Shown here: positions 10,290-20,135 of the stretch, piece by piece
Position numbering within the stretch: the stretch's first letter is position 1
Layout of the letters: every line of letters begins with the position of its first letter
Assembly (NCBI GenBank): GCA_006503475.1
Contig: RSEH01000385.1
Span: forward strand, 1 to 29,815
Direction: 5' to 3'
DNA length: 29,815 bases
Source: Stentor roeselii
Taxonomy: Eukaryota; Ciliophora; Heterotrichea; Heterotrichida; Stentoridae
Made by a program: the position numbers and the translations under genes
Notes under the pieces: model-generated
The model's input: only the letters and a program-made list of their open reading frames with translations
Told to the model about the DNA's origin: nothing
Databases searched by the model: none

Positions 10290-10725
10290 TTAATAAATAA
10301 GGAAATTACTATCGAGCTCATATCTCAAACAAACTTAGTTTCTTCCAACTTTTCGTCCATTTTTCAATTCTTAATCTCAACAACTTTTCAAGTTCATAAA
10401 TTTATCTCTAGTAATATCTCTTTTTCATTAGATTTAATCATAATAGCACCAAAGTATAAAATCCTAATCCGAAATTTTTATTTGTTTTAGCTGATAATCA
10501 AATTTCTCAGATTTATGTTGCAACCAGTCGAAAGTCTCTTGAAATAAAAATCATGCAAAACAACAACATGCTGATAATTATTTCATGGTAGCTCTAAATC
10601 AAAAAGTTTAGAATAAAGAATCTTTAATACTGATTCTTGGTTGGAAGATTTATCATAATTATTCTAATATCTTTCCACTTGTTGATTATTCTCATAATTA
10701 TTATCTTCTAATCTAAATCATAAAC
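10290..10725. other. Intergenic region between convergent genes
   Basis: 436 bases lie between the stops of the CD36-like gene (+) and the ISG12-like gene (-). Its first half is C-rich and G-poor on the + strand, and the CD36 frame remains open to the TAG at 10488-10490. Nothing else recognisable was seen. Confidence 0.5.
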
Positions 10726-11313
10726 TTAGTTTATCGAACATTCTTGTCCTGATAAGATTCCATAAAGACCAGCTGTTGCTGCAGTAAACGATGCAATAGT
10801 AGCTTTTAGCAAGATACCCTTCATTCCTAAGGAGGTTAAAATAGCAAATGTACTTCCAGCTGCTACATTCCCTATGAATGCTTGCATAGCTGCTGCAGCT
10901 GAACCAGCAGCAATACCAGCACCTCCAAAGCCTAATGCAATTGGTAATCCAAAAGCAGCAAGTCCAGCAGCACCAGCGCAGACTAAAAATTCTGAAACTG
11001 TACCTAAACACATATATGAACTGTTTATGATTTTTTTAAACTCATCAGATCTGTTTATCATTTCTTGATGAATTCTTTTTTTCTCATCATCTAATTCAAC
11101 TCCTTCCTTTCTCAATCTTTCCATCTCCCTTTTAAAAACATTGTTTTTTTTGTTATATTCTCTAATATTTTCTTCCAATTTATCCAGATCTGGTTTTAAA
11201 ATTTCTTTAGAAGAAGTAAAATCCAAAGAGTTAGTGCATTCGCCCATAGCTAAAGTAACTATGTTAAGAACCACAGATTTGCAATCTTGATTTAATTCTT
11301 TGGAGATTTTCAT
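10726..11313 (-). CDS. ISG12/IFI6-16 (IFI27-like) domain protein with N-terminal coiled coil
   Basis: 195 residues from the first in-frame ATG (11313) to TAA. Residues 40-95 are charged and predicted coiled coil (DKLEENIREYNKK, REMERLRKEG). Residues 110-188 are a Gly/Ala-rich hydrophobic block whose core, LGFGGAGIAAGSAAAAMQ then NVAAGSTFAILTSLG, closely matches the interferon-inducible 6-16/ISG12 family, small membrane proteins of mitochondria or ER linked in animals to cell death and innate immunity. Such domains also occur outside animals. The frame is open well upstream of this ATG (to about 11459) without another ATG. A separate ATG at 11468 opens a signal-peptide-like frame one base out of register. 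Either the protein starts at 11313, or the gene is broken by a missing base in the A-run at 11375-11378 (minus strand). No 14-, 15-, 16- or 17-base intron reconciles the frames. Confidence 0.75.
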   Translation of the reverse strand: MKISKELNQDCKSVVLNIVTLAMGECTNSLDFTSSKEILKPDLDKLEENIREYNKKNNVFKREMERLRKEGVELDDEKKRIHQEMINRSDEFKKIINSSYMCLGTVSEFLVCAGAAGLAAFGLPIALGFGGAGIAAGSAAAAMQAFIGNVAAGSTFAILTSLGMKGILLKATIASFTAATAGLYGILSGQECSIN

Positions 11314-11468
11314 GATTTCTGAGTTTCCTGTTTTATGAAGACATAGGTATTCAAATAGCAGGCAAGCCAAATGGATTTTGTTTGATCTTCTTGTGAATGT
11401 TCCGTCTCGTGTCCTGATATTCCAACAAAGAGCCAAATAAATACCAAAAGAATCATTATATTAATCAT
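11314..11468 (-). other. Signal-peptide-like open frame upstream and out of frame with the ISG12-like gene
   Basis: The ATG at 11468 (minus) begins a frame with a strongly hydrophobic start, MINIMILLVFIWLFVGISG, followed by a polar stretch. This is typical of a secretory signal peptide. It runs on for about 50 codons, overlapping the upstream extension of the ISG12-like frame but shifted by one base. The extension itself (KIHLACLLFEYLCLHKTGN) also reads like real protein. It may be the true 5' end of a frame-disrupted gene, a sequence error in the A4 run, or a separate short upstream frame. Confidence 0.4.
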
Positions 11469-12227
11469 TCATTTAAATTGTCTACTTTAATTTAAACAAT
11501 TACTAAGATTTTATTATGTCTATATTTTATATTCTACAAGTTTCAAGATCAAACTTTTGTTTAATGGAAACACGACTCAGATTGATCATTATTGAATAGT
11601 AATGAAAGTTAATTCAACATTAGATTCCCATAATTCAAGTAAATCACTAAAATATCGATTATTTAAACTTCAAGGGAATTGAGAAGTCATCTGGCAAGTA
11701 TCTCCATCAAAAATTAAAAGAACTTTTAAGACCTAGACTAATTTACTACAGAAATTTATTAGAAGGAGCAACCTACAATGTAAATGTTTCTAAGCCACCC
11801 TTACATCAAAAGAATAAAAATGCAATTAGAAGCATTCTGAATAAATTTCATGGAGTAAAGTTGAGCTTAAAGCTGAGCAATCAGAGATACTAATAATGAT
11901 GATATTCTCATATCAGTTAGATAAGGAGACTGAGTTTTGAATGATTAAATTATTATAATTTCCATTTAAATTAATAAGAAAATATATAGATTCAGTGATT
12001 AAATGATTTCCTTGATTTTATGAAAGTATAGGACTGAATTTCAGGGAGTTACGCGGATATCAAAAGCTTTAAAAAGTGTGTCAAGAGTAATTAAAAATAC
12101 TTTTTGGTTACTGTCTTCCTAGCCTAAGTCTTAAGTGATACTGACTCATGTAGTAATTTTGGTACCTTTTCACTACCGACTATCTTCTAAGATGAAATTT
12201 TCGACATGTGTCAATATAATGCACTAA
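11469..12227. other. AT-rich intergenic region
   Basis: About 760 bases upstream of the ISG12-like gene. No open frame of note, no tRNA and no clear repeat were seen on either strand. Confidence 0.5.
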
Positions 12228-12479
12228 TTAATATTTCCTTCTTTTTAGTTTGGATGATTCACTAACGCATTCATGATCAGGATTGAAAATCTCTTCTCTC
12301 ACTGCCATAAATAAGCAAGATTTCAATTTATATACTTGGATTTCGAGCCAAACACCATTAAGTTTCATTGAAAATTTTAGTGAAATAACTCTGGTATCAC
12401 TGTTACATATACCAGAAATAACCATACCTTTAAAGTGAATCAATTTCAGAAAATCAATCAAGTTATCGAAAACATCCAC
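12228..12479 (-). pseudogene. Orphan open frame downstream of the WD40 gene
   Basis: An 83-codon open frame with plausible protein character (hydrophobic/charged alternation, e.g. LNGVWLEIQVYKLKSC, and a basic end KLKRRKY) closes with TAA. It lacks an ATG at its 5' end; the first ATG is at 12425, leaving 66 residues. It sits 50 bases after the stop of the WD40 gene on the same strand, in a different frame. No single 15- or 16-base GT...AG intron joins the two. It could be a small gene, a decayed 3' part of the WD40 gene, or chance. No family recognised. Confidence 0.3.
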
Positions 12480-12529
12480 ATTTTCCTAAAATTTCCATTG
12501 TTCAAATATCTAAAATTACTAACTATATA

Positions 12530-14602
12530 TTAAAAAACTATAGTGTCTACTACATTTCCTAATAAGAAAACATTCAAAGTATTCTCATCCAAGAACTCAA
12601 TTCCTTTAATTGGACTATTTGTCGATATCTGCATTATGACTGAATTATTTTCCAAGTCATAAATATAAATGCACAAATCTCGAGATGCTGAAGCATAATA
12701 ATTATCTTCACCACTGAAAGCACAGTAAATAATCGAACAGTTATGCATTTCAAACAAATTTACAACTTTTCTTTTATTAATATCAAAAATAATTTCATGA
12801 TTATTTTTAATAGATACACCAAGAAAATTTTTACTTTCTGAGACTTTTAACAAGAAAATAGGACTAACATCATGCGGGAATTCAGAGAAGTTCATATTAT
12901 TTGATATTCTTCGGAAATCATAATCCTCAATATAGCTGACTCTCTGTTCAGATTGTTGTGAAGTATTTTCCGTGAATAAATATCTGCTGTTTATTTCATT
13001 CAGAAAATCATAATATGAAAAAATTTTTACTTGGGTTTGATTTTTTCGATAGTTTATTGAATAAATGTCTCCAAATCGATCTCCTAAATAAAATATATTT
13101 TCTGTTTCAACTCCTGTCAACGAAGTAAATGACTGTTTAATTATTTCTTTAAATTCTTTTGTTTTAATATTGAAAATTTTATAGCATTGTGAGTCTAACA
13201 TATGTAAAAATCCTCTAAGTTTATCTTTAACTAGATTTTGAAAATCATATACATTTAAGTGTTTTTTTATTTCTCTATAATCTTCAATATTGTTTTTATT
13301 ATAGATAATTGCATTGAAATAATCATTGATTATAATAAACGCAGAATGCCCTGTCGAATAAAGAATTTTCACATTAAGCATGAAGGAATTTATATATCTT
13401 TCTGTATTATTCAATAAATCAATAATGATAAAATTTGTCTTTTTCAGTACTATCAGAGTATTTTCAGTGACTAATTTAAAATCCAAAAATTGCTCATTTG
13501 AAGCCTCTTCTATTATCAACCTTTTTGTATTAGATTCAAATTTATACTGGCTTATTTCCCATCCTCTTGTGCTGAAAACTGCAAAAGCCCCAGAAAAAGA
13601 AATTTCTAAAAATAAGATAAGCTTTCTAGCAGTCGTTAGGATGTTGTTATAATTGCCAAAGACTTGAATTAGACTATAGTCAGATGAAATGAGAACAAAC
13701 TCTGGTGCAATAAATCTAACTAATAGATAATATTCAAAGTCAACATGATATTGCTGAAGACATTCCCAATTATTTAAATTCCAGATAAAAATTTTTCCTG
13801 AATGATCTGCTGTTGCGAATCTATTGTTTTCTAGGTTTATCGTGGAACTTTCTATGGGAAATTCATGAACTTCAATTGATTGTAATAGAGTTTTATCTGA
13901 TAAATTCCAGAGTTTTATTGAGTAGTCATCTGAGCATGATATTAGAAAATTTTCAGAGTTGTACAAGAATAAAGATGTTACAGAGGCTTTATGTCCTTTT
14001 AGTGTACACTTTAAACTATAATCTAGTAGGTTTATCACTTTTATAGTTGAGTCTTCTGAACCGATAATTAAAGAAGTGTAATCTTGATTAGTTAGTCCAC
14101 ATGTAGGGTAAGGAGATGCATATGGAACTAATAAATCATTGCAAAAAGATTTTCTATAATAAAATATCGCAAATGAATAGATAGGGATTTGATTTATGTT
14201 TTTATATTTTAGAAGATTATCATAGTTTATAGTAATTATAAGTTTTTTCTTCATAATTCTTGATACTAATTTCGCTTCAGCTTTTGAGTAAAAATCTTTA
14301 TTTTCAAGTATTTTAATTTTTTCAAGTTTTCCTTCGATGAAGTTATTGATTAAGTTATAAATCATTTCAGCTTTATAATAATTCCTATAATTTTTTTCTA
14401 ATTCTTGTAAATTTTTAATTTTAGCTTGCTCGAGGTAGAGTTTTTCTGAGTTTAATATTTTTTCAAATTTTGATTTTTCTTCTGTATTTTTAAACATTAT
14501 CGTTTTCATTACCTTATGACTTGGATATAGTTTTATGTGACGAATCAGCTTTGATTTCGATAGTTTTATGTGATGACAAGAACAGATATATTGATTTATC
14601 AT
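12530..14602 (-). CDS. WD40-repeat protein with N-terminal coiled-coil segment
   Basis: 690 residues from ATG 14602 to TAA. Residues 1-35 contain a CxC/HH cluster (ICSCHH) not enough to call a zinc finger. Residues 40-120 are Lys/Glu-rich and probably coiled coil. WD repeats are clearest at about 175-280: GSEDSTIKVINL, then GH at 203-204 with SDDYSIKLWNL, then ADHSGKIFIWNL. A last one lies near the C-terminus (HNCSIIYCAFSGEDNYYASASRDLCIYIYDL). The region between is diverged but has the strand-rich pattern of further blades, so one or two propellers are likely. WD40 proteins are scaffolds; no partner can be named. Codons are strongly A/T-ending, unlike the genes after 18.5 kb. It is isolated, with 609 bases of empty DNA upstream. 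Confidence 0.8.
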   Translation of the reverse strand: MINQYICSCHHIKLSKSKLIRHIKLYPSHKVMKTIMFKNTEEKSKFEKILNSEKLYLEQAKIKNLQELEKNYRNYYKAEMIYNLINNFIEGKLEKIKILENKDFYSKAEAKLVSRIMKKKLIITINYDNLLKYKNINQIPIYSFAIFYYRKSFCNDLLVPYASPYPTCGLTNQDYTSLIIGSEDSTIKVINLLDYSLKCTLKGHKASVTSLFLYNSENFLISCSDDYSIKLWNLSDKTLLQSIEVHEFPIESSTINLENNRFATADHSGKIFIWNLNNWECLQQYHVDFEYYLLVRFIAPEFVLISSDYSLIQVFGNYNNILTTARKLILFLEISFSGAFAVFSTRGWEISQYKFESNTKRLIIEEASNEQFLDFKLVTENTLIVLKKTNFIIIDLLNNTERYINSFMLNVKILYSTGHSAFIIINDYFNAIIYNKNNIEDYREIKKHLNVYDFQNLVKDKLRGFLHMLDSQCYKIFNIKTKEFKEIIKQSFTSLTGVETENIFYLGDRFGDIYSINYRKNQTQVKIFSYYDFLNEINSRYLFTENTSQQSEQRVSYIEDYDFRRISNNMNFSEFPHDVSPIFLLKVSESKNFLGVSIKNNHEIIFDINKRKVVNLFEMHNCSIIYCAFSGEDNYYASASRDLCIYIYDLENNSVIMQISTNSPIKGIEFLDENTLNVFLLGNVVDTIVF

Positions 14603-15211
14603 AATTATAGATAATTATAAAATGAAGAATTCAAAAATGATTTCTTCATTTTCAAAGTAAATTTATTAGAGAAGAACTAAGAAATTCGATAAGATATTCG
14701 TTTTCTTAATCAAACATGAAAAAAAAATAGAATGTGAAGAATATTTTCGATTCTTAAGACTATATATTCGCCTAGTTATTTTTTTTTCATCTATATTGAA
14801 ATATAAAGTGAAAAAGTGTTCAAATAAGAATCATCGTGAATGATATTATAAAATATACTTAAAAGATTATGTTAGTTTGATAGATAGCCTCTAATTTTTC
14901 AAGGATGTAAGGCCCGATTAAACTTGAATTATAATTAAATATCTTTCTCACTCAATTTACTGTTCTTTGTATTTTTATATCATCAGTTGATTGTAAAATT
15001 GGCCTGCTAATGGAATCTTCAAGGGATTAGTCTAATTTAAGAATTGATCGATGATTTATAAGATATAAATTTTGTTAAGTGTTCATAAGATTTGATATAT
15101 TTTATCTTATAATATAAAGGATTTTGATCAGAGCATAACAGTTAATTAAACTTTAGCCTCAAATAATTAATTCATAATATCAATATATGATGAGTAAAGT
15201 TCATAAATTAT
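14603..15211. other. AT-rich intergenic region
   Basis: 609 bases between two minus-strand genes, holding the promoter of the WD40 gene and the 3' end of the RING gene. Nothing recognisable beyond A/T runs was seen. Confidence 0.5.
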
Positions 15212-16234
15212 TTAACTACATACCTCTTTGATTTTCAAGTAGCTAGTAAGAGATGCACCTCCAGTTGAAAAAGTGTAGTTTTTATAGCGAATATCCTTGT
15301 CATTTAATATTATATATGCAAAGGTTTCTTCAAAAGTGTAACTGAATGAATAATTAACACCGGATTCTAACAATAAAGGTTCTGGAAAATGAATTCTTTT
15401 AGTAAACTGAAAATTCAACCGTGGTCTATAATCATTTATTTGGTAGCTTCCAATTATATTCCTTTTCTCATCAGAAATAGTTAAGGTAGAATAAATTAAA
15501 TTTCTAGATCCATTTGCAGATTGTCCAACTCCAATATACTCAATTAAGATAGGTAAATCTGAAGAAATCTTAATATAATCATTCAAATTGTTAACCATTT
15601 CAGAGTAAATCGAAACTTCACTTCCAAGCCAAATGCACATTCTCGGTTCTTCCATGTATTTCAATTCTCTTCTCAAGATAACATAAGAAAGTTTCTTTAC
15701 ATTTTTTATCATCATTCTATTGATAAATCCTTTCTCAGTAATATTATGATTAACCTTCGCTAATTCAAATATTTTTTCCTTTTTCATCAAACTCACTATT
15801 TTCTTTATTTCAAGATGTTTTGGATCATAGAGCTCAGGCGATGAATGACTGAGTTTCGAGAGGATTAGAAATATTTGTATTTCTTTTTGTTGTTTCTTGA
15901 AATTTTCTATTTCTGACTTGAAATCTGAAGATAATTTCGATATCGTCTTTTCATCAGGGGGTATTTGGATAGAGTTTTTAGTTTTTTTCATCGTTGGGTT
16001 TGATTTTGAAATTGTTGAGACTTGGCTTTTATTTGACTGGGACTTGTTTTTTGGTTGATCTTGGGTTATATCTAGAAAGGTATCTTGAGAGGCATTTACA
16101 CATATTGGGCAAATAACTTTTATATTGAAGGGTAAAGAATTTGAACAGTTAGAGCAAATCTGATGTGAACATTTTAAAGAAAGTTTGAGACTATGCTTTT
16201 TCCTGAGGCAATAAGAGCATTCATAAGAATTCAT
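15212..16234 (-). CDS. RING-finger protein with a C-terminal beta-rich (PHR-like?) domain
   Basis: 340 residues from ATG 16234 to TAA. The N-terminus is a textbook C3HC4 RING: C6-x2-C9-x12-C22-x-H24-x2-C27-x2-C30-x11-C42-x2-C45. RING domains usually recruit E2 enzymes for ubiquitin transfer, so an E3 ligase role is likely. Residues 55-100 are Ser/Lys-rich linker and 100-190 are helical. The last ~140 residues are strand-rich, with a GVGQSANGSRNLIYSTL turn, a PEPLLLESGVNYSFSY strand pair and a TGGASLTSYLKI end. These resemble the PHR beta-sandwich of PHR-type E3 ligases, but this match is weak. Codon use is A/T-ending like the neighbouring WD40 gene. Confidence 0.75.
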   Translation of the reverse strand: MNSYECSYCLRKKHSLKLSLKCSHQICSNCSNSLPFNIKVICPICVNASQDTFLDITQDQPKNKSQSNKSQVSTISKSNPTMKKTKNSIQIPPDEKTISKLSSDFKSEIENFKKQQKEIQIFLILSKLSHSSPELYDPKHLEIKKIVSLMKKEKIFELAKVNHNITEKGFINRMMIKNVKKLSYVILRRELKYMEEPRMCIWLGSEVSIYSEMVNNLNDYIKISSDLPILIEYIGVGQSANGSRNLIYSTLTISDEKRNIIGSYQINDYRPRLNFQFTKRIHFPEPLLLESGVNYSFSYTFEETFAYIILNDKDIRYKNYTFSTGGASLTSYLKIKEVCS

Positions 16235-17152
16235 TTTTAGATGAAATTTATTAAGGTTATTATTTACATGATTAAATATTTAAATCAAGGGTCAGGCGGA
16301 TTCAGCTTAATTATTTTAATAAATATTAGAAATTTATTTGTTATTTGGTACTTTATAGTTTTCAATCCAGAAGAGTAATTCTCAACTCAATCAATTCTAT
16401 AAGTATTGGGATTACTGAAGATATCATATTAAAATCATTCTAACGTTCCACAATATGATCAGAAAAATACTTATTCATCAAGACAAAATTATTTATCAAG
16501 TTATCTAAACAGTTTTGATCTTGATTAAAGCAATATTATAAATTTATTAACTTATGATAATGAACTTGAATTGTTCTCTTCATGATAATATTTCATCATC
16601 AAGAAAATTTTACTCTTTTTTCAAAGAGTTGAATTTTCTTATTTCAAGAGCCTTTAAATAATGTAGTCCATGCAGAGATTATTGATTTCCATTAGCGAAA
16701 TTTTTCTTTATGCTTCTTAAGTTCTCTGAATCTGGACTGATGATTAATTTAAAAGACTAGATTCTTGTAGATTTTGCTTGATTGTAAATTTTCTTTAGAC
16801 TTACTCAAACAGATCAGGCAGTAGTCTTGAATTTGCTTTAAAATAATTTATCTAATAACAGCCGTGCAAGTTTTGGCATTTTAGAATTAATTATGATTAA
16901 ATTACTTGCTAGTCAAAATCAAAATTTGTTAGTATTCAAATAATAAAAAACTTTACCACAAGCCTCGATAAATAATTTCGTATCATCACTTTTGGGAGGT
17001 AATCATATCAAGAATCTATTAAATCCTCATGAAAATTACTCAAAACAAAAATATATGCAGTGATAAAAAAATTTTTTACAGGAAAAATTTTCCATGTATC
17101 AAAGTAATTGCAAAACAGAGTAACTTCTAGTTATATTCTAAAAAATATAAAA
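16235..17152. other. AT-rich intergenic region
   Basis: 918 bases separating divergent genes (RING gene on -, small acidic gene on +). It must contain both promoters. No motif, repeat or RNA gene could be supported. Confidence 0.5.
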
Positions 17153-17518
17153 ATGTCTGACCTTTGTTCTGTTCTCCAATCCTCCTTTGAAAATCACGAA
17201 AAGTACTCTGAACCTAGCCTCGAGGTTTATGATATATTAAAAAAAGTATTACTTGTAAAGGATTGTAATTCAGTTGCACATAAATCATCTCAGGACAAAA
17301 GACAATTTTTTTATCAATTTCTTGAGCCTGGGGATGAAATTTATGATGTTTTTGAGGAAGAATTAAACAGTGGGTATAATGAGTTTGTACATATTTTGGA
17401 GAATTCTGACTGGGACTCTGAACGTAGAAATGATAGTTTCTTCTTTAAGAAGTCTTGTGAATATTCAGAAAGTTTTCTGAATCCTGTAGAAACTCACTTT
17501 GAATCTATAATCAAATAG
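17153..17518 (+). CDS. Small acidic protein of unknown function
   Basis: 121 residues from ATG 17153 to TAG. The frame is open a little further upstream (from 17108) but has no earlier ATG. The protein is acidic and probably mostly helical (EIYDVFEEELNSGYNEFVH), with four cysteines and no signal peptide or membrane segment. No family was recognised. Its codons are A/T-ending, matching the sparse 10-18 kb genes. It stands alone, with about 0.9-1 kb of empty DNA on each side. It could be a lineage-specific gene; a chance frame of this length is unlikely. Confidence 0.5.
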   Translation: MSDLCSVLQSSFENHEKYSEPSLEVYDILKKVLLVKDCNSVAHKSSQDKRQFFYQFLEPGDEIYDVFEEELNSGYNEFVHILENSDWDSERRNDSFFFKKSCEYSESFLNPVETHFESIIK

Positions 17519-18527
17519 AATGCAGAATATATTTATATTGTAAATAGTCTATCAAATAAGTAGCTTAGACATAACCGAGGCTTGATTAGAGAGGCACAAT
17601 TAGATAGCTGAAATCAAATAAAAGCCATTCTCATATAAAAAAAAACAAATAATTTAATGAAATATACATCCGGAAGAGTTAGTTCAAAATGAAGGTCAAT
17701 TTAATAAAAAATTTAAATTTCCAAAGTTTTTTTATCCATTAACTGATTTACTCTACAAACCTTCTAAAAATGTAAAAATATTCAGTTTTTCGAATATTTT
17801 GTTAATTCACTTAAAGATAAGACTAGATAGCACAAATGTTTAGTCGAGCAGCTCAGATTCCTATAAATCTTTATCTCAATTCAGATTTTTTCAACTTTAC
17901 TTTATTAATTTTAGCACAGATTAATAAATATGTCATGAAAATTTGAAATCATTGAAAAATTTAAAGGGACTTTAATGATTGACAAACTTGAATTGATAAG
18001 AGAACTTAATGAGCCTTATTTATAAATATCAAAGAAATCAATGACTTTATTGATAACTTTAAGTGAAAGAAGATAAAAATAACTTCGCGAATTTCAGATT
18101 TTTTATTTTTATTTTCAGTGTAGTTGGTATTATTTTATTATTAATTTCACAGAGGTTCCTACAATATATTATTTTCTAAGTATTTTAACAAAATATACAA
18201 AATTTTTAGAGAAAACAACTTTCTCTAGCTTTTGATTGGTTATCGTCAAATGTTTGCTTAGGTAATGGTCGAGTATTTGTCTCTTAAATGTGACTTTTTG
18301 TATATCTATTTAATGATCATATAAAGACAAGAAATCATTAGAAAATCATAAAATCTTCCATTTAAAATTTTAAAGATTTCAATAGAGAACTTTAATATTA
18401 ACTATTAAAATCACATGAAAAACTAGAAAACCCATAAAAATAAAGATACTAAAATAATCCAATCCATTTAAAATCCAAAAATAAATTCATCTTCCAATCC
18501 TAACCCTGACCATAAAAAAATTCAAAA
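17519..18527. other. AT-rich intergenic region
   Basis: 1009 bases before the compact gene cluster. The last ~100 bases become A/C-rich and G-poor on the + strand, like the flanks of the genes at 7065 and 24637. No gene or RNA was recognised. Confidence 0.5.
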
Positions 18528-20135
18528 ATGGGCTGTTCCTGTACCCAGCGTATAACCCGAATAAGCCAGCTAGAAGACCTAAGCCGTTCCCGTAGAAACA
18601 GCGACAAAAACCAATCCTTCCACTCAGCGACTCACCCAGACGAGTTAATTCACAACACAACAACAATCTCAGTCTGGACATACGAGAACAATTCCTTATT
18701 TACCCTATTCCCCGAGAAGTTTTTCTCATACAAAATCTCATCTCACTCCATTCTGAACTTCAACATCCTGAAGTACTCTTCTCCTTGTCAGATATGCGAC
18801 TGTTTGCTTTTCCATTCAAATTCACTTGCAGACAAAGACCTGATTTTACAAGTGATCGAAAGCAACTTTCACATTCCTATAAAAATCTTGATTTCTGAGT
18901 CAAATCCTTTCAACTTCCCCTCTTCTCTTCTTGCAACAGTGAAAACAATAAAAGACTTTTACCCTGAGTTCTTCTCTGCAATGGGGACTATTGAGAAAAA
19001 CCTGAAAAGGATCTTTAATGAAATAGACTCTGACCAAGATGAATTGATTGACAAGCATGAATTAATCGCTGGTTTGAATAAACTCGGCTTTCAAATGACC
19101 ATCATGGAAATTAATGATTTGCTTGTAAATGCTGAGTTTAACCAAGATGGAAAAATGAACTACGGCAACTTCAGCTATTGGTGGAAAAGAGGAAGACAGG
19201 GTGGGAAGTCTTTAAGAAAAATAACTGAAAACTTCAAAAAAATTCTGAATAAACTACTTCCTGAACACTTACCTTGTGTTTCAGTAAATAAAGAAAAATC
19301 AAGGAAAAACATCAGGATTTCTTTTGGACAGAAAAAAGAAGGCAATCTCGGAATTTCACTTTTAATTGGGACTAGTGCGAAAAGAGAAGAAATCTTGAGA
19401 CCTGTTAATAACTTTTTATCACTTTTTATGTATGAAACTTGGGTGGTTTTCAAAGTTCAGTTCAAAAAAGAGTCTCTACTTAAGTTCACTCTTCCGAGAA
19501 TAGAAGAACTTATGAATACTCTTAAATACACCCTCCTTGCCTCTGTCAGTTCTGGAAGTGAGATGGAATCAGGGATTATTACGAAAGTCGCACATTTTGC
19601 TTCAGATGTTTATCTTTGCGTTGTTTTTGATGTGCAAAACGACCTGGTTCAAGAATTTTTAGGATTCACTGAAAAAATTGAAAAAATTTTCAAGTCTCCT
19701 ACTGATGATTTTGTTGATATTAAACTTACATCGACGCAGAAGTTGAATCATGTTGATCTTAATCACTCACTTTTTGAGTCTTTGGAAAATGGCTCGGTTT
19801 TTATTAGCTCTGAGCACTGGGGAATGTTTAACTCGATTATTAGAACAGAGTCGATTTTTTTTAGAAAGTTTTTGGAAACTCAAGGAGATGTTAGGGTTGA
19901 TGATCCGAAAGTGGATCTTAAGTCATTCAAACATTATGCTATGTTCTTTATCAACCCTTTGAAATCCTTTTCATCCCTATCCCCAACAGCGGAGAGCCTA
20001 TTCAAATCCTTCAACGAAGAAATAATCCCCGAGTTTTCCCTATATCTCCGACACAACAACCTCGGTCTATATTTTTCAATAACAGATCCATCACTTCAAG
20101 ACATCTTTAATAATCCCCTAATAAATAATGCGTAA
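18528..20135 (+). CDS. EF-hand protein with N-terminal lipid-anchor signal
   Basis: 535 residues as an uninterrupted frame from ATG 18528 to TAA 20133-20135. The N-terminus MGCSC is a strong N-myristoylation/palmitoylation signal (Gly2, Cys3, Cys5), so the protein is probably membrane-anchored on the cytoplasmic side. One canonical EF-hand loop is at 167-178 (DSDQDELIDKHE, all ligand positions present). A second, degenerate one is at about 203-214 (EFNQDGKMNYGN: Glu at position 1, Asn at 12). The remaining ~300 residues are not recognised. The stop overlaps the ATG of the next frame (ATGCGTAA). A GT...AG segment of 16 bases (20132-20147) would remove this stop and run into the downstream frame, so these two frames may be one 745-residue protein. 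Codon endings switch from C-rich at both ends to T-rich around 19560-19940. Confidence 0.75.
   Translation: MGCSCTQRITRISQLEDLSRSRRNSDKNQSFHSATHPDELIHNTTTISVWTYENNSLFTLFPEKFFSYKISSHSILNFNILKYSSPCQICDCLLFHSNSLADKDLILQVIESNFHIPIKILISESNPFNFPSSLLATVKTIKDFYPEFFSAMGTIEKNLKRIFNEIDSDQDELIDKHELIAGLNKLGFQMTIMEINDLLVNAEFNQDGKMNYGNFSYWWKRGRQGGKSLRKITENFKKILNKLLPEHLPCVSVNKEKSRKNIRISFGQKKEGNLGISLLIGTSAKREEILRPVNNFLSLFMYETWVVFKVQFKKESLLKFTLPRIEELMNTLKYTLLASVSSGSEMESGIITKVAHFASDVYLCVVFDVQNDLVQEFLGFTEKIEKIFKSPTDDFVDIKLTSTQKLNHVDLNHSLFESLENGSVFISSEHWGMFNSIIRTESIFFRKFLETQGDVRVDDPKVDLKSFKHYAMFFINPLKSFSSLSPTAESLFKSFNEEIIPEFSLYLRHNNLGLYFSITDPSLQDIFNNPLINNA

Noticed and set aside
15190-15226. GTATGTAG at the end of the RING gene as an intron start
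   Set aside because: No AG at 15 or 16 bases from the GT, so the simple stop is preferred.
17104-17118. GTAATTGCAAAACAG, a 15-base GT...AG segment before the small acidic gene
   Set aside because: Splicing it joins no upstream coding frame (the nearest upstream ATG runs straight into a stop), so it is probably chance.
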